From assembly GCA_947382645.1 (NCBI GenBank), contig CANDAE010000002.1:62001-126000 (forward strand): 64,000 nt of DNA, in the 5' to 3' direction. How positions within the stretch are numbered: the first letter of the stretch is position 1; each line of letters opens with the position of its first letter. A program made the translations under genes and the position numbers. The notes under the pieces are model-generated. The model searched no databases. It was not told the origin of the DNA and saw only the letters and a program-made list of their open reading frames with translations. Source of the stretch: Suilimivivens sp009774465 (GTDB lineage Bacteria; Bacillota; Clostridia; Lachnospirales; Lachnospiraceae). This document shows, in pieces, positions 25,488 to 33,475 of the stretch.

Positions 25488-26372
25488 TTAATTCATATCT
25501 TCATCTCTTACAATTGCAGTTCCTACGCCGGAATTGGTGAATATTTCCAGAAGCAGGCAGTGGGGAATCCGGCCATCCAGTATATGCACCCGGTTTACTC
25601 CATTTTTAATTGCCGAGGTACAGTTATTTAACTTGGGAAGCATACCTCCCCCAATGATTCCATCTTCAATTAATGCGTCTGCATCGGAGGCTGTAATTCT
25701 TGAAATAAAAGAGCTTTTATCCTCAATATCCCTGTACAGGCCTTCAATATCAGTAAGGAATACCAGTTTATCCGCCCCAACTGCTTTTGCAATGGCACAG
25801 GCGGCATCATCCGCATTGATATTGTAAGTCTGAAACTCGTCATCCAGTCCGATAGGTGCAACGATAGGCAGAAAATCTCTTTCCAGCAGATCATAAAGAA
25901 TTTTCGGATTTACTTCCTTGATATTTCCCACAAATCCAATATCCTTACCGTCTGCATATTTCTTTTCCACATGCAAAAGCCCACCATCTTTTCCGCTGAC
26001 GCCTACTGCGCTGACGCCAAGCTCCTGAACCATGCTGACCAGACTTTTATTTACCTTACCAAGCACCATCTCGGCAATTTCCATTGTCTCATCATCTGTA
26101 ACCCGAAGTCCGTTTACAAACTGAGCTTCCTTTCCCACCTTGCCTACCCAGCGGCTGATTTCCTTACCGCCGCCATGCACAATAATGGGCTTAAATCCTA
26201 CCAGCTTTAACAGCGTTACGTCCTTGATCACATTTTTTTGAAGCTCTTCGTTGCTCATGGCGCTGCCGCCATATTTCACCACAATAATTTTCCTGTTAAA
26301 CTTTTGTATGTAGGGAAGGGCTTCGATCAGCACCTCCGCCTTTTTTAATACTTCCTGCATGTCCTTATCCAT
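25488..26372 (-). CDS. argB: Acetylglutamate kinase
   Basis: An amino acid kinase family protein of 294 residues that phosphorylates N-acetylglutamate in the second step of the arginine pathway. Motifs: KIIVVKYGGSAM, IIVHGGGKEISRW, the FVNGLRVTDDETMEIAEMVL substrate region, and NINADDAACAIAKAVGADKL for the nucleotide site. The start at 26372 is preferred because AAGGGG lies nine bases upstream; an ATG seven codons earlier has poorer spacing. It lies 93 bases after argJ on the same strand. Confidence 0.96.
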   Translation of the reverse strand: MDKDMQEVLKKAEVLIEALPYIQKFNRKIIVVKYGGSAMSNEELQKNVIKDVTLLKLVGFKPIIVHGGGKEISRWVGKVGKEAQFVNGLRVTDDETMEIAEMVLGKVNKSLVSMVQELGVSAVGVSGKDGGLLHVEKKYADGKDIGFVGNIKEVNPKILYDLLERDFLPIVAPIGLDDEFQTYNINADDAACAIAKAVGADKLVFLTDIEGLYRDIEDKSSFISRITASDADALIEDGIIGGGMLPKLNNCTSAIKNGVNRVHILDGRIPHCLLLEIFTNSGVGTAIVRDEDMN

Positions 26373-26465
26373 TAGATACATCCCCTTTTCCAAATTTTAT
26401 ATCCACTTGCTGATAAATTGTAAGTGCAAACCGCAAAGCAATCATTTAACCACACTTCAAAATTT

Positions 26466-27689
26466 TCAGCTCCTGTAATCTGCGTTGATTTTCACATAAT
26501 CATAAGTCAAATCGCATCCCCATGCAGTTGCTTCTTCTGAACCCATTTTCATATCCGCCAGAATTCTAACCTCCGGCTGTGCTAAAATCCTGCTGGCTTC
26601 TTCCTCATCATAATTGGTGGAAACGCCATCCTTAAATACCTGTATTCTGCCTGCCTTACTTTCAAAGAAAAGCTCGATTTTATCAGGATCAAAAGATACT
26701 CCGGAATAGCCCAGTGCACAAATCATCCGTCCAAAGTTGGCATCATGTCCATAAACTGCTGCCTTGGTAAGACTGGATGAAACTACGGACTTACTTAATT
26801 TTCTTGCATCTTCCTTGGCAGCCGCACCAATTACCTTTGCTTCAATCAGGGCGGTAGCCCCTTCTCCGTCCCCTGCCATCATTTTTGCAAGGGTTTCATT
26901 TATGTAATGCACCGCTTCTTTAAATGCTTCAAATTCCGGTGTTCCTTCTTTGATTTCTTCATTCCCTGCCATACCGTTGGCCATCACCAAAAGGGTATCG
27001 TTGGTCGAAGTATCTCCATCCACGGAAATCATATTAAAGGTGTCTGTCACATCTTCTTTTACAATTTTGGTCAGTACATCTTTTGAAATCACCGCATCCG
27101 TGGTCACAAAGGCAAGCATGGTGCACATATTGGGATGAATCATGCCGGAGCCTTTGCTCATTCCCCCTAACGTCACCGTAACGCCGCCAATCTCAATTTC
27201 CACTGCTGCCTGCTTGGAATGGGTATCCGTCGTCATAATGGCTTCCGCCGCCTGGGTTCCTGCCTCTATGGTATCTGCCTTTGCCCCTGCAAGCTTGTCA
27301 ATTCCTGCTTCTATCCTGTCTATGGGAAGCTGCATCCCAATCACGCCGGTTGAAGCCACCAGCACGGATTCTTCCGGAATGCCAAGCGCTTTTGATCCAC
27401 GAAGCGCAGTTTTTTTACAATACTCATAGCCCTCTTTTCCGGTACATGCATTTGCAATTCCTGCATTGACAATCACTGCCTGTCCAAAAGCAGATTCCTC
27501 TACCACCTTTTTATCCCACAGGACAGGTGCCGCCTTCACCACATTGCTGGTAAAAGTTCCTGCCAGCACACAGGGTTTTTGACTGTAAATAAGAGCCATA
27601 TCCTTTCTGTTCTTATACTTGATAGAAGCCTCCACACCTGCTGCCTCAAATCCTTTTGCTGCGGTCACACCGCCTGTAATCACCTTCAT
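26466..27689 (-). CDS. argJ: Bifunctional glutamate N-acetyltransferase/ornithine acetyltransferase
   Basis: This 407-residue ArgJ precursor cleaves itself before a threonine. The site is visible in KGSGMIHPNMCTMLAFVTTD, with the nucleophile in the MCTMLAF segment. The N-terminal GGVTAAKGFEAAGVEASIK and C-terminal EEATAWGCDLTYDYVKINADYR are typical ends. ArgJ transfers the acetyl group from N-acetylornithine to glutamate and thus recycles it; bifunctional forms also use acetyl-CoA. Family members with a separate argA tend to be monofunctional; no argA is seen here, though the adjacent GNAT gene is worth noting. Confidence 0.96.
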   Translation of the reverse strand: MKVITGGVTAAKGFEAAGVEASIKYKNRKDMALIYSQKPCVLAGTFTSNVVKAAPVLWDKKVVEESAFGQAVIVNAGIANACTGKEGYEYCKKTALRGSKALGIPEESVLVASTGVIGMQLPIDRIEAGIDKLAGAKADTIEAGTQAAEAIMTTDTHSKQAAVEIEIGGVTVTLGGMSKGSGMIHPNMCTMLAFVTTDAVISKDVLTKIVKEDVTDTFNMISVDGDTSTNDTLLVMANGMAGNEEIKEGTPEFEAFKEAVHYINETLAKMMAGDGEGATALIEAKVIGAAAKEDARKLSKSVVSSSLTKAAVYGHDANFGRMICALGYSGVSFDPDKIELFFESKAGRIQVFKDGVSTNYDEEEASRILAQPEVRILADMKMGSEEATAWGCDLTYDYVKINADYRS

Positions 27690-27698
27690 AATTTCTCC

Positions 27699-28145
27699 TT
27701 ATTTGTTATAATTCACTATATTTTCTTTGTTCAGGGTAAAATCATAATAATTCAAGTCCTCCCGTTTTGTCCACCCTATTTCTTTCCAAAATACATTTCC
27801 TATATCATTCCGGGTAAAGGCAATCAGGGAAACCTTACTGATTTTCTCCTTTTCCAGAGCCTTCATGCAATGAACTACCATGCTCTTGCCAATCCCCCTC
27901 ATCCGGTAATTTTCATGGACGCACACATGATACAGACATCCCCGCCTGCCATCATGCCCACAGAGAATGCTTCCTACAATTTTTCCATCCTCTACTGCCA
28001 CCACGCTGGAAGTGGGATTTCTTTTTAAAAACCGCTCCACCCCTTCTTTTGAATCATCAATGCTTCTGATTGCAAAACCCCTTATGGTTTTCCACAGATC
28101 ATGCACCCCTTCATAATCCGCTATTGTCATTGTCCTTATTTCCAT
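27699..28145 (-). CDS. GNAT N-acetyltransferase next to argJ
   Basis: A 148-residue GNAT protein with EIRTMTIADYEGVHDLWK at the start, GSILCGHDGRRGCLYHVCVH, and the acetyl-CoA loop YRMRGIGKSMV. It ends nine bases before argJ, and so heads the argJ-argB-argD transcript. The start at 28145 is chosen because an upstream in-frame ATG at 28157 directly touches AAAGGA. It might be a small acetylglutamate synthase feeding the arginine pathway, or an unrelated acetyltransferase; the sequence does not decide this. Confidence 0.85.
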   Translation of the reverse strand: MEIRTMTIADYEGVHDLWKTIRGFAIRSIDDSKEGVERFLKRNPTSSVVAVEDGKIVGSILCGHDGRRGCLYHVCVHENYRMRGIGKSMVVHCMKALEKEKISKVSLIAFTRNDIGNVFWKEIGWTKREDLNYYDFTLNKENIVNYNK

Positions 28146-28242
28146 TAAAATAACCATTTCCTTTCTATAAGCAGCAGACTTTCAGGCAGCCCATTTCATA
28201 TATACTGCTACCCGAACTGCCGCTTCTTTTCATCTGCCTGTT

Positions 28243-29283
28243 TCATTCTTCTCCCACCAAATGCACCACCTGATATTCATGGGATGTAAAGGGCAGAAAT
28301 TTTTCAACTATATCTTTGGTTTTCAGCTTTAAACTTGCAGTATTCACGCAGGGATGACAGCCTAAAAATTCTTCTTTCAACACATCCTCGTCTATCAACA
28401 GCTTCACATGATTTTCTTTGTCATTCATCAGTCCCATGACGCTCACTGCACCGGGCGAAATATGCAGATATTCTTCCATTGCTTCCTCCGGTGCAAAGGA
28501 CAGCCTTGCACTTTTAATCTGTTTTGACAATTCCTTTGTCTTGAATTTCTTTTCTCCCGGCATCAAAAGCAGGTAAAATTGCGTTTTCTGACTGTTACAT
28601 AAAAACAGATTCTTGCACATATGTATTCCCAATATCCTGTCAATCCCCTGACAGGCTTCTATGGTTGCCATAGGCTCATGGTCAAGCCTTTTGAAAGGAA
28701 TTCCAAGCTGTGCAAGGAGCCTGTATACCTCCATTTCTCTGGGAAGCCTTCCTGTTTCTTCTGGAATGTTTTCATAAAGAGTAACATTATGGGTAAGTTC
28801 CAATTCCCTGCACTTCCACTTTTCATTTAAAATTTGATATTCCTCTGTCTGATGCAGATCTTTAAACCCGGCTGACAAATAGCAATGATAAGCGGGGGCA
28901 TTATTTTCAAAAACTCCAATCGTTATCTTTTCCACCTTAAGGATATCAAATGCATATGCTGCCGCCAGCTTAATCATTTGCTTCCCATATCCTTTTCCAC
29001 GTTTCGTATCATCCACAATCACAAACCCAAAGCGCAGGATCTTTTTTTCCTCATCAGTAAACCGCATAATCATGTGTCCCACTACTCCGGTTTCATCAAA
29101 AGCAGTCATTTCATAAAAATTGTCCTCATAAGCTACAGCATTATAATGCCCATTCAGATCATCTTCCGTGATCGGATAGCTTTCAAATCTGTCCGCACAC
29201 CATTTACGAAAAGAAACTTCATCCTTTATCCATGAAATAATTGTTTTAGCATCACATGCTTTGTACGGTCTTAGTCTTAGCAT
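28243..29283 (-). CDS. Fusion of GNAT acetyltransferase and YbaK/ProX-type aminoacyl-tRNA deacylase
   Basis: A 346-residue two-domain protein. Residues 1-165 form a GNAT domain (LRPYKACDAKTIISWIKDE, acetyl-CoA loop RGKGYG at 95-100, GVFENNAPAYHCYLSAGF). Residues about 180-342 form a YbaK/PrdX-like editing domain (VYRLLAQLGIPFKRLDHEP, CKNLFLCNSQKTQFYLLLMP, GAVSVMGLMNDKENHVKLL, CHPCVNTASLKL). PrdX-type deacylases remove mischarged alanine or similar residues from tRNA. The joining of the two activities in one chain is unusual. There is no stop or frameshift at the junction, so the fusion is real at sequence level. Confidence 0.87.
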   Translation of the reverse strand: MLRLRPYKACDAKTIISWIKDEVSFRKWCADRFESYPITEDDLNGHYNAVAYEDNFYEMTAFDETGVVGHMIMRFTDEEKKILRFGFVIVDDTKRGKGYGKQMIKLAAAYAFDILKVEKITIGVFENNAPAYHCYLSAGFKDLHQTEEYQILNEKWKCRELELTHNVTLYENIPEETGRLPREMEVYRLLAQLGIPFKRLDHEPMATIEACQGIDRILGIHMCKNLFLCNSQKTQFYLLLMPGEKKFKTKELSKQIKSARLSFAPEEAMEEYLHISPGAVSVMGLMNDKENHVKLLIDEDVLKEEFLGCHPCVNTASLKLKTKDIVEKFLPFTSHEYQVVHLVGEE

Positions 29284-29304
29284 TTTGCTGCCTCCTAAAA
29301 TAAT

Positions 29305-29859
29305 CTAAAGTCCCCAGAACTCATCTATCTTTGCCAGCAATTCCTTATCTGTCTGATAAGCAAAATCATTGGCATTAATTTGTATTACGTTTCCATCAAT
29401 TCCTTCTTTTCGCGCAGATTCAATGTAATCCTTAAAATGATCAAAAATATCCAGCGTCGTGCTCAAGTGAACCGGATGCCTGTTTTCATTGTACATCCGG
29501 TTTAAATATCTTTTATGTAAAATATCAAGGTCTCCACGAAGAAGTAAAACCAGCACCTCATAGTTATTAGCGGCAGCCATTTCATATAATCTTTCCAATT
29601 CGGCTTTATGAAAGTTTGACTCCAGAATAAGGTCTTTGTTCAGCTTCGTAAATTCTGAAAAAAGAAATAACATTAATTCTAATGTCACTGCGGAGAGCTT
29701 TAGGTTTTCTTCCCTGTTTGTAAAGCCAATGGTATCTCCCAAAACTTCTTTAATTGTATCTTTATTAAAAACATTGACATCATATCTTTTGGAAAGAATG
29801 GTTGAAAAAGCTGACTTTCCGGTAGCTAAATCACCTGTAATCAATAACAATTTATTCAT
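29305..29859 (-). CDS. P-loop small-molecule kinase-like protein (AAA_33/zeta-like)
   Basis: This is a protein of about 184 residues with Walker A ITGDLATGKSAF near the start and RYDVNVFNKDTIKEVLGD as the substrate-facing segment. DLILESNFHKAELERL is the Walker B-like part, and HKRYLNRMYNENRHPVH carries arginines of the lid. The fold resembles chloramphenicol phosphotransferase/zeta-toxin-like kinases of unknown substrate. The ATG at 29859 follows GGAGGAAGGAATTG; the TTG before it is rejected. It is flanked by unrelated small genes on the same strand. Confidence 0.8.
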   Translation of the reverse strand: MNKLLLITGDLATGKSAFSTILSKRYDVNVFNKDTIKEVLGDTIGFTNREENLKLSAVTLELMLFLFSEFTKLNKDLILESNFHKAELERLYEMAAANNYEVLVLLLRGDLDILHKRYLNRMYNENRHPVHLSTTLDIFDHFKDYIESARKEGIDGNVIQINANDFAYQTDKELLAKIDEFWGL

Positions 29860-29874
29860 CAATTCCTTCCTCCA

Positions 29875-30285
29875 CTATAAAGTATAAAAGTACATGCACA
29901 GCCAAAAAGCTGAAAATATCCAGCATCCAATTAACCCGCCAAGGCGGGGACGCGGCATACAGCATTCATTGGGCTTTTTGGGATTTACCCTAACTTTAAT
30001 CTTTGCCCCTTCCCACAGCCAAAAACTCTTCACTTTTGTTTTAATGACCAGTCCCTTATACTTATATCTTACAAAAGTATGACCTGTGGGAACGCGTTGA
30101 CTCCTGTGGGCATCCATACCATCTACATATCTTTTGTATTCAGGTTTCCACTCATCGTAAAGCACAACAGCTTCCACTTCATCTGAACACCTGGCCAAAG
30201 TCATGAGACTGCATATAAAAGAAATAATTCCCGCTATGAAAAACGCAAAAGATACAATTGCTAAAAATAAAGTAAAGCCTGTCAT
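29875..30285 (-). CDS. DUF3592-like membrane protein
   Basis: A 136-residue protein with an N-terminal helix (FTLFLAIVSFAFFIAGIISF, about residues 3-24) and a C-terminal helix (LIGCWIFSAFWLCMYFY). Between them is a small beta-rich domain with HTFVRYKYKGLVIKTKVKSF and KIKVRVNPKKPNECC. The pattern, with an N-terminal helix and a VRVNPKNP motif before the last helix, fits the DUF3592 family of unknown function. ATG at 30285 is preferred because GGAG lies nine bases before it. The gene just upstream is a truncated relative. Confidence 0.75.
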   Translation of the reverse strand: MTGFTLFLAIVSFAFFIAGIISFICSLMTLARCSDEVEAVVLYDEWKPEYKRYVDGMDAHRSQRVPTGHTFVRYKYKGLVIKTKVKSFWLWEGAKIKVRVNPKKPNECCMPRPRLGGLIGCWIFSAFWLCMYFYTL

Positions 30286-30304
30286 TCTATTTTTCTCCAA
30301 TTCG

Positions 30305-30470
30305 TTATTTTAATAATTGCTTTGCCTTGAAATAAATGTACAGCACAACAACTGCAAAAAACAGGCACATGAATAACCCTGACAAATCAGGATATGTTTT
30401 GCAGCATTGATTGGGGTTTTTCGGATTTACCCGGATCTTTATTGTTCTTCCGCTTTGGCAGACTCAAAAT
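30305..30470 (-). pseudogene. C-terminal remnant of a DUF3592-like gene
   Basis: The minus strand encodes GRTIKIRVNPKNPNQCC followed by a hydrophobic helix and LLK-stop. This matches the C-terminal third of the adjacent DUF3592-like protein (KIKVRVNPKKPNECC). An in-frame stop lies just upstream and no start is present, so it is the tail of a tandem paralogue whose front was deleted. It explains the apparent gap between the two flanking genes. Confidence 0.75.
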
Positions 30471-30489
30471 CAATAGTTGAACGCACTTT

Positions 30490-31074
30490 TCATTTATTTT
30501 CTCTCATTACCCGGCAGGGATTCCCATATGCTATGGTATTGTCCGGAATATCTTTTGTTACAACACTTCCTGCCCCAATTACAACATTATCTCCAATGGT
30601 AACTCCCGGCATAATAATCACTCCTCCGCCGATCCACACATTATCTCCAATGGTAACCGGAGCCGTCTGAGTTTTGCAAAACTCAAAGGAACCATCTTCC
30701 TTTGGTTCTCCAAACCGTTCAACCGCATTTGTTGGGTGAAATGCTGTATATATTTGTACATTAGGCGCAATCAGCGCATTATTTCCAATCCGTATTTCGT
30801 TATCATCCAAAAATGTACAATTCATATTTACTTCACAATTATTTCCAAAGTAAATGTTATTGCCATAATCTGCAAAAAAAGGCGCTGTAATCCACAGATT
30901 TTTTCCTTTTCCTCCTAACAGTTCATTTAAAATTCTTTCTTTTTCCTGTGCATTTGCAGAAGCAGTATTATTATAATCTCTTACCAGATCCTTCGCCTTA
31001 TGCCACTGTGTTAATAATTCTGCATCTCCACAATCATAAAGCTGTCCTGCCAGCATTTTTTCTCTTTCTGTCAT
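30490..31074 (-). CDS. Sugar O-acetyltransferase (maltose acetyltransferase type)
   Basis: A 194-residue left-handed beta-helix enzyme. It has the N-terminal maltose acetyltransferase helix bundle (EREKMLAGQLYDCGDAEL). Hexapeptide repeats follow from about residue 70 (NIYFGNNCEVNMNCTFLDD, IGDNVWIGGGVIIMPGVTIG, NVVIGAGSVVTKDIPDN), with the catalytic histidine in YTAFHPT. It ends with the family tail PCRVMRE. It transfers an acetyl group from acetyl-CoA to sugars. AGGAGGAAGTT-like spacing before the ATG is good. It sits among small accessory genes between argJ and argC. Confidence 0.93.
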   Translation of the reverse strand: MTEREKMLAGQLYDCGDAELLTQWHKAKDLVRDYNNTASANAQEKERILNELLGGKGKNLWITAPFFADYGNNIYFGNNCEVNMNCTFLDDNEIRIGNNALIAPNVQIYTAFHPTNAVERFGEPKEDGSFEFCKTQTAPVTIGDNVWIGGGVIIMPGVTIGDNVVIGAGSVVTKDIPDNTIAYGNPCRVMRENK

Positions 31075-31084
31075 AACTTCCTCC

Positions 31085-31597
31085 CTAAAAATAATTTGGC
31101 ATTGGCTCTAAAGGATATTCTCCACTCATATTAAGCACATAGGGCCATTTCCCTGCATCCTCTATCATAAATCCGTAAATAATTCCCATGTGACGGTGCC
31201 AATGCCGAAACTGCCCTAAAATCAAGCGAAATCTGCTCATGTCACAATTTTCAGGCTGCCTGCAAAGCTCGGTATCTTCAAGTGTTTCGATATAATCTTG
31301 TATTTTTTTCTGAATCCGATAGAAATAACTTTCAAGCTGATTTCTTTCCAGATATTCTTTCTGTGGAATTACATTCAAATCTGCCAGTGTATCCGTATGA
31401 AACTCCGGATTTTTATATGCGGTATCACCTGGATTTATGTACCATCTATCCATAGAATACAGCGTATGATACAGATATTTCCACATGGGAATTCCATCAT
31501 ACCGCTTATCCCAAAGCTCATCAGGAATACATTTTATCAGATTTTCCGTCTCTCACAATGCTCTTTTGGTCAGATATCTTATGTCATCACTTAACAT
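31085..31597 (-). pseudogene. DinB-like protein interrupted by in-frame TGA
   Basis: The gene starts at ATG 31597 (MLSDDIRYLTKRAL) and meets TGA at 31553-31555. It then continues in the same frame as ETENLIKCIPDELWDKRYDG, into MWKYLYHTLYSMDRWYINPG and the conserved LGQFRHWHRHMGIIYGFM block. DinB-fold proteins have a metal site of three histidines, of which HTL and the HRHMG histidines are visible. A single nonsense codon 15 residues into the protein separates start from body. Restart at the internal ATG at 31486 would drop the first helix and part of the metal site. Confidence 0.8.
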
Positions 31598-31648
31598 GCT
31601 CTTTTGCCCCCATCCTGCCCGAATGCCATAATCCTGTAATAACAATTC

Positions 31649-31855
31649 TCAGTCAATTTTTTCAAAAGCAACCGTCTGTTCTTTCATGGATATTATTCCA
31701 ACCTGATAACCATATTCCGTGAGCTCCTTTTTATATTTCAAAAAAGAATGGTCTATAGGTATTCCTGTAATATCCTGTATTTGTCCAAAGGTAAGTTTAA
31801 AAGATTGATTGCCTTCCTTATGTATATATTCCCATAGTGCATTGTATTTGCTCAT
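31649..31855 (-). CDS. Small conserved hypothetical protein (68 residues)
   Basis: The sequence starts MSKYNALWEYIHKEG and continues through KLTFGQIQDITGIPIDHSFL to ISMKEQTVAFEKID. The shape (helix, FKLTF strand, a helix-turn-helix-like IQDITGIPIDHSF segment, KKELTEYGY) is that of small conserved proteins I have seen in Clostridia without known function. The ATG at 31855 is chosen because the family starts at MSKY and AAAGG lies 12 bases upstream. It lies two bases after the broken toxin gene. Confidence 0.6.
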   Translation of the reverse strand: MSKYNALWEYIHKEGNQSFKLTFGQIQDITGIPIDHSFLKYKKELTEYGYQVGIISMKEQTVAFEKID

Positions 31856-31856
31856 A

Positions 31857-32163
31857 TTATACCGTACCTTTCCCACATAATTTCTTTTCAATTTCCAGCA
31901 CATCCGGAAAAATCAATTTTGCTCCTTTTCTTTGCAACGCCAAGACTTTTCCTGCTTTATCTTTCAACAACTTTTCCAGATTACCACTCACCCGAACCGG
32001 ATCTTTTGATTTTCTATCAATATATTCATTTTTTATATATTGTAATGTTATCGGACACATATTTTGAATAAGGAAAGCTTTTTCATATATTTTTCATCAA
32101 ATATCGATCTGGAAAATCAATAAAGTATTGATCAGTTATATAATAGAAGTGCCCTATTTCCAT
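31857..32163 (-). pseudogene. Broken type III toxin (ToxN/CptN/TenpN-like endoribonuclease)
   Basis: The start at 32163, after AAGGAGAT, gives MEIGHFYYITDQYFIDFPDR and then YLMKN, the typical N-terminus of CptN/TenpN-like toxins. The frame then stops. In another frame from about 32085 the C-terminal part continues as YEKAFLIQNMCPITLQYI, then VRVSGNLEKLLKDKAGKVLA and KLIFPDVLEIEKKL. The central 70-100 residues with the RNA-binding and catalytic region are absent, so this is an internal deletion with frame loss. Family knowledge: intact proteins have about 150-170 residues. The antitoxin repeats directly upstream support the call. Confidence 0.82.
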
Positions 32164-32183
32164 TTTATCTCCTTATAACAAAC

Positions 32184-32213
32184 TAAGACTCCATTCTAAT
32201 GAATGGAGTCTTA
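32184..32213 (-). terminator. Hairpin between antitoxin RNA and toxin gene
   Basis: TAAGACTCCATTC pairs perfectly (13 bp) with GAATGGAGTCTTA around TAAT. On the minus strand it is followed by GTTTG rather than a solid U-run, so a leaky terminator. This is the arrangement of type III loci, where only part of transcription reads into the toxin. Confidence 0.8.
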
Positions 32214-32321
32214 AAACATTTGAACCCGATCTCTTATCAGTCGCATATCGAGTAGCGACAAACATTTGAACTCGACCTTATTTTAGTTGCATATCGAGTA
32301 GCAACAAACATTTGTAGTAAC
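32214..32321 (-). ncRNA. Type III antitoxin RNA, two 46-nt pseudoknot repeats plus a partial third
   Basis: Two 46-base tandem repeats (32260-32305 and 32214-32259) and the start of a third (32306-32321) lie between promoter and terminator. As RNA each repeat has a 5-bp stem (GUUGC/GCAAC in one, GUCGC/GCGAC in the other, a covarying pair). The loop bases CUCGAU can pair with AUCGGG or GUCGAG downstream, giving an H-type pseudoknot. This is the design of CptI/TenpI-type antitoxins, which are cut by and then neutralise the toxin. Confidence 0.82.
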
Positions 32322-32337
32322 TTCTTACTATATTTAA

Positions 32338-32366
32338 AGTATACATTCAAATGTTCTCACTGTCAA
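32338..32366 (-). promoter_or_regulatory. Strong promoter of the antitoxin RNA
   Basis: On the minus strand: consensus TTGACA, exactly 17 bases, TATACT. It lies about 17 bases upstream of the first repeat. Such a near-perfect promoter fits high constitutive expression of an antitoxin RNA. Confidence 0.88.
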
Positions 32367-32481
32367 GCAACGTTGGGGTTCAAACACAACATTTTGCTGC
32401 ATTATCAGTATATGTTTTCTTATTTCTCCATATCCATAGAATTATATATTTAATTATTTTTCTTTATTATTAAATTTTCTC

Positions 32482-32721
32482 TCAACTCTTATGTGCAGTA
32501 ATAATTGTATAACTGTTCGCATTTACTGTTATGATGCAGCCCTCAACATCTATGTACCAGTTTTTCCCGTTTCTGGTAATGACTGCACTTGCAGAATTTA
32601 TTTTATCTTTACACCATTTTACAACATCATCTGTCTCTAAGGATAGATTTCTTTTCATCCGCACCACGCCTAATTCTGTAGTATGTAATCGATTCAAATT
32701 GTTTCGTAATTCATTTTTCAT
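32482..32721 (-). CDS. DUF3781 protein
   Basis: A 79-residue protein: LRNNLNRLHTTELGVVRMKRN, DDVVKWCKDKI, GKNWYIDVEGCIITVNANSY and TIITAHK. These are the recognisable blocks of the DUF3781 family, small proteins of unknown function. The start at 32721 follows AAGGGGTTAGTT and avoids overlap with the membrane protein gene, whose stop is at 32742. The longer frame to 32787 is rejected. Confidence 0.82.
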   Translation of the reverse strand: MKNELRNNLNRLHTTELGVVRMKRNLSLETDDVVKWCKDKINSASAVITRNGKNWYIDVEGCIITVNANSYTIITAHKS

Positions 32722-32741
32722 AACTAACCCCTTTTCAAAAT

Positions 32742-33452
32742 TCAAAGTGCATTCCAGTAAATCATGAAAATCAGTACACATCCCCATGCATTTCCTGTCA
32801 GCTTACGTACAATCAGCATTCCATAAATCAGGAACATTGTAACCACCATCTCAATTACTGCATCAGGCGTCACGCCAATGGCGCCATGAACCAAAATACA
32901 CATAATGGCACAGATAAGCGCCCCCCAATCCAGAAATTTATACCGGGAAGGATAAAGCTCACTTAGTTTATCACGAATTACCACATAATTAAATCCTTCA
33001 AAAAATCCCCAGCACACTGCTGTAATCAACATTCCCAGCACATTTGCGGGGAACCCGCTTTTCAGCACTTCGGGTGTTGTGTTAACATCCCAAAAAGGAC
33101 ACCATGCATGAACATTCCCACTGCTCACACAGTAAATAAAATCAGGGATACAGCAGGCAAGGCTGAGAAGCAGCGCCGGAATCAGGTTCTTTGTATTTAA
33201 TCCAAAAGACTGAAACTTTTCCTTTCTCAAAATACAGACAATCGTAATGCCCAGTCCTGCCAGTCCAAACTGTGCTCCCACGCCTATAACCAGAACTCTA
33301 AGCACAATATTAATTGATGAATCATAGGCAAAATTTTTCATCTTATTATTCAAAAACATAAATATTGCCAGCACGACAAATGATACGATAAAAATAATCC
33401 ACAGATCCTGTGATAATTGTTTTTTCCTGTTTTTCGTTAATGTGGTTTCCAT
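32742..33452 (-). CDS. Polytopic membrane protein, CPBP-protease-like but degenerate
   Basis: A 236-residue membrane protein with seven or so helices. WGFFEGFNYVVIRDKL (about 148-163) sits where CPBP (Abi) intramembrane proteases have EE...R, but here there is a single glutamate followed by G-F-N-Y. HGAIGV corresponds to the histidine helix. A CPBP relation is therefore a guess and activity is doubtful. AAAGGATATAACA precedes the ATG. No partner gene points to a role. Confidence 0.55.
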   Translation of the reverse strand: METTLTKNRKKQLSQDLWIIFIVSFVVLAIFMFLNNKMKNFAYDSSINIVLRVLVIGVGAQFGLAGLGITIVCILRKEKFQSFGLNTKNLIPALLLSLACCIPDFIYCVSSGNVHAWCPFWDVNTTPEVLKSGFPANVLGMLITAVCWGFFEGFNYVVIRDKLSELYPSRYKFLDWGALICAIMCILVHGAIGVTPDAVIEMVVTMFLIYGMLIVRKLTGNAWGCVLIFMIYWNAL

Positions 33453-33475
33453 TGTTATATCCTTTACTATATATT

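Noticed and set aside
32214..32321. Tandem 46-bp repeats as a CRISPR array
   Set aside because: The two units are directly adjacent with no spacers, and the differences between them preserve pairing in a pseudoknot. The promoter, hairpin and toxin remnant fit a type III antitoxin.
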